The position numbers and the translations under genes were made by a program. A model generated the notes under the pieces. The model was given only the letters and a program-made list of their open reading frames with translations. It did not search any database and was not told the origin of the DNA. This document shows, in pieces, positions 52,430 through 58,654 of a DNA stretch of 64,000 nt. Numbering within the stretch: position 1 is the stretch's first letter; every line of letters begins with the position of its first letter. This DNA comes from Amycolatopsis sp. 195334CR. Its GTDB lineage: Bacteria; Actinomycetota; Actinomycetes; Mycobacteriales; Pseudonocardiaceae. The DNA is taken from NCBI RefSeq assembly GCF_017309385.1, contig NZ_JAFJMJ010000001.1, forward strand, positions 3,844,001-3,908,000, in the 5' to 3' direction.

Positions 52430-52600
52430 CAATCCGGCACCAAACCGGCGGCCGGCAACGAAACGGGACCAACCACCCCAACCTGACCTCCCCCATCCCG
52501 GTCCCCAGCCAAAAACACGGCGAAGGCCCCCAAGTCAAGGCATCTTTCCCGCCTTGACTTGGGGGCCTTCGCCGTAGTCACACTAAAAGACCGGGTTGGG
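52430..52600. repeat. Composite intergenic repeat, copy 4 (short)
   Basis: It has one C-rich unit (CCGGCACCAAACCGG, GCAACGAAACGGGACCA), hairpin B (52517-52575) and the tail AGTCACACTAAAAGACCGG. Palindrome A is absent from this copy. The gap 52353-52617 has no gene. Confidence 0.75.
52517..52575. terminator. 25-bp hairpin B, copy 4
   Basis: The stem ACGGCGAAGGCCCCCAAGTC then AAGGC is perfect, with the invariant loop ATCTTTCCC. Compared with copies 1 and 2, the central stem bases differ as matched pairs. It lies between the convergent HpaB-like and SgcJ-like genes. Confidence 0.75.
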
Positions 52601-52617
52601 GGCCCCGATCACCCGCA

Positions 52618-53034
52618 CTACCCCCGCGGGCTGTTCTGATACGCGGCCAGCTTCCACTGGCCCTCCTCCTTCACCACGACCCACGACGCGCGGATCGCAC
52701 GCTCGTCCGAAACCTCCGTCTCGGACCCGTGCATCACCCCGCCCTGCGTGATGAGGACACCAGCCTCCGCGCTGAAGAACTCGATGCTGATCGGCTGCCC
52801 GGTGACCCGGGTGCCCTTGTACGGCCCCGAGAACGCGCCGGCCATGAACGCGCGGATCTCGTCCTTGCTCTTGCGGAACAGCCCCGGCAGGATCATCGTG
52901 CCGTTCTCGGTGAACACGTCGGCGAAGGCGTCGGCGTCGTGCGCGGCCCAGGCCGCGATGATGCGCTGGGGGATGTGCGCGACGGCGGCCTGGTCCCCGG
53001 CGGACGGGGTGGTCCGGACTGCGGCAGTGGTCAT
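52618..53034 (-). CDS. SgcJ-like protein (SnoaL/NTF2 fold)
   Basis: A 138-residue protein of the SgcJ/EcaC group: AAWAAHDADAFADVFTENG, MILPGLFRKSKDEIRAFM, SGPYKGTRVTGQPISIEF and the C-terminal ASWVVVKEEGQWKLAAYQ. The NTF2-like cone fold binds small hydrophobic ligands. SgcJ homologues are conserved in nine-membered enediyne clusters and work with PksE and the E10 thioesterase in making the polyene/core intermediate, although the exact step is debated. It lies 19 nt after the flavin monooxygenase stop and is probably transcribed with it. This gene is a strong marker for the nine-membered class. Confidence 0.88.
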   Translation of the reverse strand: MTTAAVRTTPSAGDQAAVAHIPQRIIAAWAAHDADAFADVFTENGTMILPGLFRKSKDEIRAFMAGAFSGPYKGTRVTGQPISIEFFSAEAGVLITQGGVMHGSETEVSDERAIRASWVVVKEEGQWKLAAYQNSPRG

Positions 53035-53053
53035 CTCCGGTGTCTCCCTCGGC

Positions 53054-54235
53054 TCAGATGTACAGGGTGTTCGGCTCGAGCCCGCACAGGACCCGCCCGT
53101 ACAGCTCGTTGTTGGTGTTGGGGTGCATCAGCGCGTGCAGGTTGACCGCCTGGATGTCCCGCGAGATCCGCTGGATCGGCACGTCGCTGTAGATCGACGA
53201 ACCACCGCTGGCGGTGGCGAAGATGTCCACCGCCTCCTTGGCCAGCTTGACCACGGCGCCCATGTCGGCGCGGGCCTGGGCGCGCTCCTCGAGCTTCCAC
53301 TCGGCGCCCTGCTCGCCCTTGCCGTCCACCAGCGACGTCAGCCGCTGGGCGTGGAAGCCGATCTGATCGACCTTCAGCGTGCCCTCGGCCGCCTGGAAGT
53401 GGGTGATCGGCGCCTCGGCCTGGTTCTCGTAGGCGGTGTAGGTGATCTTCCGCTTGCCGACGCGCTCGAAGAACGCCTCCTTCGCGGCCTGCGCGACACC
53501 GACCACGGTGCCGATCGAGGACGCGGACGCCACCGGCAGCAGCGCGTTGCGGTAGATCGGCGAGTTCGCGTTCAGCTGCGACGCGTACTGGCCCTGCAGC
53601 ACCAGCGGCAGCGGGATGACCCGGGCCGAGGGCACGAAGAGGTCCTGCGCCACGGTGCTGACGCTGCCGGTGCCCTTGAGGCCCGAGGTGTGCCAGTCGT
53701 CGACGATGGTCAGCTCGGACATCGGCACCAGCGCCATCACCGGCACCGGCTGCTGGTCGGGCGCGATCAGCACGGCGATGATCTCCTGCCAGTGCGCGTG
53801 GTGCGCACCGCTGATGAAGCTCCACTTGCCGTTGACCACGATGCCGCCGTCGACCGGTGCGGCCATCGCGGACGGGCTGAGCGTGCCGCAGATGCGCACG
53901 TCAGGAGTGGAGAACACCTCGTCCTGGACCTCGTCCGGGAAGGTGCAGGCCATCCAGGTGGGGATCCAGTAGACGGACGCGGTCCACGAGGTGGAGGCGT
54001 CGGCGCGGCCGAGCTCGGTGGCCACGTCGACCAGGGTGCGCGTGTCGGCTTCGTAGCCGCCGTAGCGCTTCGGCACGCGGAGCTTGAACACGCCGGCGTC
54101 GGCCAGCGCCTCGATCGACTCGTCGTGGATGCGCCGGTTCTCCTCGGCCCAGGCCGCGTGCTTCTTGATCAGCGGCGAAAGCTCGGACGCGCGACGAACA
54201 AGTTGCTCCCGCGTCGGAAGATCGATCGTCGTCAT
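53054..54235 (-). CDS. Class D flavin monooxygenase (HsaA-like, acyl-CoA dehydrogenase fold)
   Basis: ATG at 54235 with TAGGAGGAAA upstream; 393 residues. The fold is shown by LRVPKRYGGYEADTRTLVDV, ADASTSWTASVYWIPTWMAC, VVNGKWSFISGAHHAHW, GLKGTGSVSTVAQDLFVPS and a C-terminal helix containing SIYSDVPIQRISRDI. ADASTSW and WSFISGAHHA are hallmarks of reduced-flavin-dependent hydroxylases and not of acyl-CoA dehydrogenases. It is distinct from the paralogue at 31652. A partner flavin reductase is not visible. The gene is first in the SgcJ operon and has a shared-motif site 79 nt upstream. The substrate could be the warhead or an aromatic side group. Confidence 0.8.
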   Translation of the reverse strand: MTTIDLPTREQLVRRASELSPLIKKHAAWAEENRRIHDESIEALADAGVFKLRVPKRYGGYEADTRTLVDVATELGRADASTSWTASVYWIPTWMACTFPDEVQDEVFSTPDVRICGTLSPSAMAAPVDGGIVVNGKWSFISGAHHAHWQEIIAVLIAPDQQPVPVMALVPMSELTIVDDWHTSGLKGTGSVSTVAQDLFVPSARVIPLPLVLQGQYASQLNANSPIYRNALLPVASASSIGTVVGVAQAAKEAFFERVGKRKITYTAYENQAEAPITHFQAAEGTLKVDQIGFHAQRLTSLVDGKGEQGAEWKLEERAQARADMGAVVKLAKEAVDIFATASGGSSIYSDVPIQRISRDIQAVNLHALMHPNTNNELYGRVLCGLEPNTLYI

Positions 54236-54314
54236 CAGTATTTCCTCCTAGAAAAAAATTGGCCGAGAATCACCCGACAATCCTCCCGATGGTCGCATTC
54301 CCAGCGGCGAGCGG

Positions 54315-54329
54315 AGTCTTCTCGATTGC
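54315..54329 (-). promoter_or_regulatory. Shared motif site upstream of the SgcJ operon
   Basis: The minus-strand sequence GCAATCGAGAAGACT lies 79 nt before the ATG of the flavin monooxygenase. It is paired with an oppositely oriented site at 54342. Confidence 0.5.
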
Positions 54330-54341
54330 CGCACCGGCCAG

Positions 54342-54356
54342 GCAATTCGGGAGAAG
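54342..54356 (+). promoter_or_regulatory. Shared motif site upstream of the free condensation gene
   Basis: GCAATTCGGGAGAAG lies 68 nt before the ATG at 54425. With the site at 54315 it forms a divergent pair, each half facing its own gene. Confidence 0.45.
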
Positions 54357-54424
54357 CGCGGCCGGTTCGCGGCTCGATACGATCCGATTCCGCCGGATGA
54401 ATCACCAGAAGGGTGCGGGAGAAC

Positions 54425-55768
54425 ATGAGCACTGCACAGGACCGGATCCCGCTGTCGCTCAACCAGGAGTTCCTGTGCATGTGGGACCAGGGCGACGAGG
54501 CGGGGCCGTTCGGCCCGAAGTACAACATCATCTTCGGCGTGCGGATCGACGGCACCGTCGACGAGGGCGTGCTCCAGTCCGCTTTGGACGATGTGGTGGA
54601 GCGCCACGAAGCCCTGCGCACGCTGATCATCCGCGATGAGAAGTACCAGAAGGTGCTGCCGCCGAGCCGGGTCCCGCTGACCGTGCGCGAGCTGGGCGAC
54701 CTCCCGGTGGGTGACCGCCAGCTGCGCGCCGAGCAGTTCATCGGCGAGATCGAGTCGGGTTCGTACGGCGCGGTGGAACTGCCGCTGATCCGGGCGTTCC
54801 TCGGCCGGTTCGACGCGACCGACGCGGTGCTCGTGCTGATCGTGCACCACACCGCGGCCGACGAGTGGTCGATGCCGCTGATCATGCGCGACCTCGCCGC
54901 GCTCTACGCCGGCCGGCTGGAGAACCGCCCGCACGGGCTGCCCGAAGCCCGCCAGTACCCCGAGTACTCGGTGTGGGAGAAGGAGAAGCTGACCTCCGAG
55001 TCGGCCGCGAAGTCGCGCGAGTTCTGGGCCAAGGAACTGGAAGGCGCCCAGATCCTGCCGCTGAAGACGCACTTCGCGCGCTCGGAAGGCCGGGACAAGA
55101 CCACCTCCTGGCACCGGTTCTCCATCGCCGAGGACCTCGGCGCGGCGCTGCTGAGCACCGCGAAGGCCACCCGCAGCTCGCCGTTCATGGTGCTGCTCGC
55201 GGCGTACAACGCCTTCCTGCACAAGCTGACCGGCGAAACCGACGTGGTGGTGATGACCTTCACCTCCGGTCGTGGCGAGGCCGCCTTCCACGACACCGTC
55301 GGCGCCTTCTTCAACTACCTCCCGCTGCGCACCGACCTCAGCGGCTGCGAGACCTTCGCCGACGTGGTGAGCCGGACCCGGCGCACCTGCCTGCGCGCCT
55401 ACGCGCAGGACATCCCGTTCGGCGAGATCGCCGGCCAGGCCCCGCAGCTGATGGGGCCGGGCATGGCCGACGACGGCGCGCCGTGCGCGTTCCAGGTGTT
55501 CCGCTCGCCGTTCGCCGCGGCCGGTGACGCGGGCGGGTTCACCTACACCGAAATCCGCCGCCGCCTGCTGCCCCAGGCCGCGGGCGGCGACATCCCGGAC
55601 GGCTCGATGTGGCACATCGACATGGAGTTCGAGGGCGAGATGGCAGGCACCCTCGGCTTCAACACCAATCTGTACGACGCGGACGGCATGCGTGAGCTGG
55701 CCGCGAACTTCCTCGGCACGCTGAAGAACACCGTCGGCGCGCCGGACACCCCGCTGGACCAGATCTAG
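54425..55768 (+). CDS. Free-standing condensation enzyme (SgcC5-like)
   Basis: The ATG at 54425 follows GGGAG closely; a GTG 12 nt upstream has poorer spacing. 447 residues make a single condensation domain: PLSLNQEFLCMW (C1), RHEALRTLIIRDE (C2), HHTAADEWSMPLIMRDLAALY (C3, with both histidines His141 and His142 and Asp146), VVMTFTSGRGEAAFHDTVGAFFNYLPLRTDL region (C5). In C-1027 the homologue SgcC5 joins the PCP-bound beta-amino acid to a hydroxyl of the enediyne core. Here it is followed 27 nt later by a free carrier protein, the same pairing, so ester or amide attachment of the beta-tyrosine-type unit is the likely role. Confidence 0.9.
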   Translation: MSTAQDRIPLSLNQEFLCMWDQGDEAGPFGPKYNIIFGVRIDGTVDEGVLQSALDDVVERHEALRTLIIRDEKYQKVLPPSRVPLTVRELGDLPVGDRQLRAEQFIGEIESGSYGAVELPLIRAFLGRFDATDAVLVLIVHHTAADEWSMPLIMRDLAALYAGRLENRPHGLPEARQYPEYSVWEKEKLTSESAAKSREFWAKELEGAQILPLKTHFARSEGRDKTTSWHRFSIAEDLGAALLSTAKATRSSPFMVLLAAYNAFLHKLTGETDVVVMTFTSGRGEAAFHDTVGAFFNYLPLRTDLSGCETFADVVSRTRRTCLRAYAQDIPFGEIAGQAPQLMGPGMADDGAPCAFQVFRSPFAAAGDAGGFTYTEIRRRLLPQAAGGDIPDGSMWHIDMEFEGEMAGTLGFNTNLYDADGMRELAANFLGTLKNTVGAPDTPLDQI

Positions 55769-55795
55769 CCGACGAACAACCGGAGGATGGGCGAG

Positions 55796-56041
55796 ATGAC
55801 GAGCAACCTGGACCTCGAGCAGGCGGTCGGGAAGATCTGGAAGGAGGTGCTGAGCGTGCCGGACGGCAAGGGCGAGGCCACCTTCTTCGACCTCAACGGC
55901 GACTCGATCACCGCGGTGCGCCTGGTTTCCCGGATCGAGGACGAGATCGGCGTGGAGATCGAGGTCGGTGACATCTTCGAGGAGGACCCCTCACTGGCCG
56001 TGCTGGTCAAGGACGTGGCGGCGAAGGCGGCGGCCCGGTGA
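55796..56041 (+). CDS. Free peptidyl carrier protein
   Basis: The ATG at 55796 is favoured because GGAGG ends 9 nt upstream; an in-frame ATG at 55787 would abut the ribosome site. The 81-residue protein is a single carrier domain with FDLNGDSITAVRLVSRI, phosphopantetheine on Ser37, and the typical VEVGDIFEEDPSLAVL-like helix III region. It is acidic. It sits between the free condensation gene and the PhyH dioxygenase (4-nt overlap). It would carry the amino acid processed by the aminomutase/hydroxylase (as SgcC2 does) and possibly present it to the dioxygenase. It has no adenylation partner of its own, so loading must occur in trans. Confidence 0.9.
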   Translation: MTSNLDLEQAVGKIWKEVLSVPDGKGEATFFDLNGDSITAVRLVSRIEDEIGVEIEVGDIFEEDPSLAVLVKDVAAKAAAR

Positions 56042-56874
56042 GCGGACTGGTCCGCGTCCGGTCCGGCCACAGCCTCGACGAGGTCGAAGAGATCCTCGAG
56101 CGTGATGGTGCGATCGTCGTCGAGGACTTCGCCGACGACATCACGCGTGAGGCGCTGCTGGCCGACTTCCGGCCGGCGCTGGAGGCACAGGGGTACGGCG
56201 AGGACTGGTACAACGGCACGCGCACCCGCCGGGTGTCCTCGCTGTTCGGGCGCACCAAGGAACTGACGCCGATCGTGACGCACCCGCTGTACCTCGGGGC
56301 GGCGCGGCGGATCATGCAGAAGCCGGTGCCGATCTGGCTGGGCCGGTCGCGCGTGGAGATGACGCCGACCATCCAGATCAGCGGTACGCAGTTGATCGAG
56401 ATCCACCCGGGGCAGGGCAAGCAGCCGCTGCACCGCGACGACGCGCTGCACCTGCGGCGGCACCCCGGCCCGACCAGCCGGGTGCAGATCATGGTGGCGC
56501 TGAGCGAGTTCACCGCGGAGAACGGTGGCACGCTGGTGATCCCGGGGAGCCACCACTGGGACGACGAGCGGGCCCCGCTGGCGAGCGAGGCCATCCCGAC
56601 GGAAATGGCGCCCGGTGGGGCGTTGATCTGGCTGGGCGGCGTCTACCACGGCGGCGGGAAGAACGTGGCCGAGACTCCGCGTACCGGGATGACCATCGCG
56701 CTGGACCTCGGGAACCTCCGGCAGGAGGAGAACCAGTACCTCGCCGTGCCGCGGGAGATGGTCCTCGCCTACCCGGAGGAGGTGCGGCGGCTGCTGGGGT
56801 ACGACCGGTGCCCGCCGGGGCTGGGCTGGTACGAGATGGAGGACCCGTACGAGCTGCTCACCGCGGAAGACTGA
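56038..56874 (+). CDS. PhyH-type Fe(II)/2-oxoglutarate dioxygenase
   Basis: GTG start overlapping the carrier-protein stop (GTGA); 278 residues. The family shows LERDGAIVVEDFADD at the N-terminus, the facial-triad start HRDD (His132, Asp134) and the distal histidine in PGSHHW (about 172). GMTIALDLG lies on the following strand. Phytanoyl-CoA-dioxygenase relatives hydroxylate or chlorinate carrier- or CoA-bound substrates. With Asp in the HxD position it is a hydroxylase-type centre and not a halogenase (those have Ala/Gly there). Coupling to the carrier gene suggests a carrier-bound amino acid substrate. It is the last gene before a strong hairpin. Confidence 0.85.
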   Translation: MSGLVRVRSGHSLDEVEEILERDGAIVVEDFADDITREALLADFRPALEAQGYGEDWYNGTRTRRVSSLFGRTKELTPIVTHPLYLGAARRIMQKPVPIWLGRSRVEMTPTIQISGTQLIEIHPGQGKQPLHRDDALHLRRHPGPTSRVQIMVALSEFTAENGGTLVIPGSHHWDDERAPLASEAIPTEMAPGGALIWLGGVYHGGGKNVAETPRTGMTIALDLGNLRQEENQYLAVPREMVLAYPEEVRRLLGYDRCPPGLGWYEMEDPYELLTAED

Positions 56875-56880
56875 ACACCG

Positions 56881-56925
56881 ACCACGAAGGCCCCCGCGCA
56901 CGGGATGCGCGGGGGCCTTCGTGGT
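56881..56925 (+). terminator. 20-bp hairpin terminator after the PhyH gene
   Basis: ACCACGAAGGCCCCCGCGCA pairs perfectly with its complement around the loop CGGGA. It lies 6 nt after the dioxygenase stop, without a T-tract. Confidence 0.8.
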
Positions 56926-56957
56926 GCCTTCCTGCCTATGTGGGTGAAAAGACGAGT

Positions 56958-57010
56958 GCTGTGAATGTGGCTTTCACTGCGGAATCCGCAGTGAAAGCCA
57001 CATTCACAGC
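56958..57010. repeat. Intergenic palindrome A, copy 6
   Basis: GCTGTGAATGTGGCTTTCAC and its complement enclose TGCGGAATCCGCA, itself a small dyad, giving one of the best-paired copies. It lies between the convergent dioxygenase and P450 genes, 9 nt before the P450 stop. Confidence 0.8.
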
Positions 57011-57019
57011 ATGGGGCCG

Positions 57020-58246
57020 TCAGGCCGGCTTCAGGATCACCGGGAGGGAGCGGTGGCCGTTCATGATGAAGGTGGGCAGCGGCTGCAGCTCCTCGCGCGG
57101 CACCGCCAGGTCCAGCTCGGGGAAGCGGGCGAACAAAGTGGACAGGCCGATGGTGGCGACCGCCCTGGCGATACCGGCGCCGAGGCAGAAGTGCGGGCCG
57201 AGGCCGAACGACAGGTGGTCCTTGTCCTCACGGGTGATGTCGAAGACGTCGGCGCTGTCGCCGTGCACCGCGGGGTCGCGGCCGATGGCGCTGTAGTTCA
57301 CCAGGAGCGCGTCGCCCTTGGGGATGGTGACGCCGTCCAGCTCGATGTCCTCCACGGCGTAGCGCAGCGGCAGGTGCGCCAGGGGCGACTCCACGCGCAG
57401 CGTCTCGTCGATCACCGCGTCCCAGTCCAGCTGACCGCTGGTGACCAGGTCGAGCTGGTCCCGGTGGGTCAGCAGCGCGGTGATCGCGTTGTCGAAGAAG
57501 TTGATCGTGGTCTCCGAACCGGCACCGAGGATGGCGAAGATGGTGTCGGTCAGCTCGTCCTCGGACAGGCGCGTGCCGTCCTCGTCGCGGGAGGCGATCA
57601 GGTCGCTGGTGATGTCCTCGCCGGGGTTCGCGCGCTTCTCCGCGATCAGCTCGGCCATCGCGCCGCGCCAGCCGCCGAGGATGGCCTGGGCCTGCTCCGG
57701 GGTGACGGTGGTGTCCACCATCATGTCGATCACCTTGGCGGTGCTCTGCCGCGCCGCCTCGCCCATCCCGATCAGGTCGGCGACCAGCATCGCGGGCAGC
57801 GGGTAGGCGAACGCCTCGCGCAGGTCGACCTGCTGGCCGGCGGGCACCTGCTCCAGCGCGCCGATCAGCATCTCGGTCAGCTCGTGGATGCGCGGCTTGA
57901 TCGCCTCGGTGCGGCGGCGGGTGAACGCCTTGCCGACCAGGCGGCGCAGGCGCACGTGGTCCTTGCCGTAGGCGGTCACCATGTTGTCCATGGCGATCCA
58001 GCTGATCATCTCCCAGTCACGCGGGATCTCGCCGTTGATGAAGGCGGGCCAGTGGTTGCGCGCGCTCTTGGTCACCCGCGAATCGGTCAGCACCTTCTTG
58101 ATCTCGGCGTAGCTGTTCAGCGACCACACGACCACGCCGCCGGGCAGCTCCACCTGGACCGCCGCGCCCTGCTTGCGCAGGCCGTCGGCTTCGCCGTGGA
58201 TGTCCCGGCCGGTGGTGTCGAGGGCGTAGGGGCAGCGTTTCTCCAT
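57020..58246 (-). CDS. Cytochrome P450 (about 408 residues)
   Basis: This is a bacterial class I P450: N-terminal MEKRCPYALDTTGRDIHGEA, I-helix LGAGSETTINFFDNAI (with Ser in place of Asp/Glu next to the usual Thr), ETLRVESPLAHLPLR with ExxR, and the heme loop LSFGLGPHFCLGAGIARA with cysteine near 354. It is shorter than the P450 at 2647 and of the CYP105/107-like style. It probably hydroxylates or couples a tailoring intermediate. It is divergent from pksE, with 408 nt between the starts and two shared-motif sites in that gap. No redox partner is visible. Confidence 0.9.
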   Translation of the reverse strand: MEKRCPYALDTTGRDIHGEADGLRKQGAAVQVELPGGVVVWSLNSYAEIKKVLTDSRVTKSARNHWPAFINGEIPRDWEMISWIAMDNMVTAYGKDHVRLRRLVGKAFTRRRTEAIKPRIHELTEMLIGALEQVPAGQQVDLREAFAYPLPAMLVADLIGMGEAARQSTAKVIDMMVDTTVTPEQAQAILGGWRGAMAELIAEKRANPGEDITSDLIASRDEDGTRLSEDELTDTIFAILGAGSETTINFFDNAITALLTHRDQLDLVTSGQLDWDAVIDETLRVESPLAHLPLRYAVEDIELDGVTIPKGDALLVNYSAIGRDPAVHGDSADVFDITREDKDHLSFGLGPHFCLGAGIARAVATIGLSTLFARFPELDLAVPREELQPLPTFIMNGHRSLPVILKPA

Positions 58247-58365
58247 CTGATCTCTCCCGGATTCGTGCCAAAGGCCACCGGAAAGCCGGCGGGGCTACAC
58301 ACGGCGGATGCTACGGACGGAAAACGCACTGGTGAAGGCCCATTCGCGGCATTCGGAGCAAGGCG

Positions 58366-58380
58366 GCAATCGAGAAGAGG
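58366..58380 (+). promoter_or_regulatory. Shared motif site facing pksE
   Basis: GCAATCGAGAAGAGG lies 274 nt before the pksE start, farther than in other genes. It is nearly identical to the site at 54315. Confidence 0.45.
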
Positions 58381-58383
58381 GAC

Positions 58384-58399
58384 AATTCTCCGGAATTGC
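58384..58399 (-). promoter_or_regulatory. Shared motif site facing the P450
   Basis: The minus-strand sequence GCAATTCCGGAGAATT lies 137 nt before the P450 start. It pairs back to back with the site at 58366. Confidence 0.4.
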
Positions 58400-58654
58400 C
58401 GCGGAATGCTCGCGAGATTGACCACCGGCACCGCCCGGTGATTCACTCGCGGTTCGCGTGAGCGATGACCGGCGGGCGCGTGAGGAACCCATAGCGCGAG
58501 CGGGAAGAAGTTCGCTCGAGTACCGCTGACCTGCGCGAAGGCCCCGTGGCGCTGGGCACAATGGGAGAAGACGCCGCCGAAGCCGCGCTGCATGCTGGAA
58601 CCCGATCGTGTGAACCTCGCGGTGAGACGAAAAAGGACTGATGGGGAGTGCGGC

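Larger units (their letters stand above)
58247..58654. other. Divergent P450/pksE promoter region (408 nt)
   Basis: No credible gene is present here. Two shared-motif sites face each other (58366-58380 toward pksE, 58384-58399 toward the P450), forming together an inverted repeat (GCGGCAAT and ATTGCCGC) centred near 58382. Otherwise the region is GC-rich with no clear -10/-35 pair. Confidence 0.6.

Noticed and set aside
56038..56874. Non-heme iron halogenase
   Set aside because: The HxD aspartate is present (HRDD); halogenases of this fold have Ala or Gly there.
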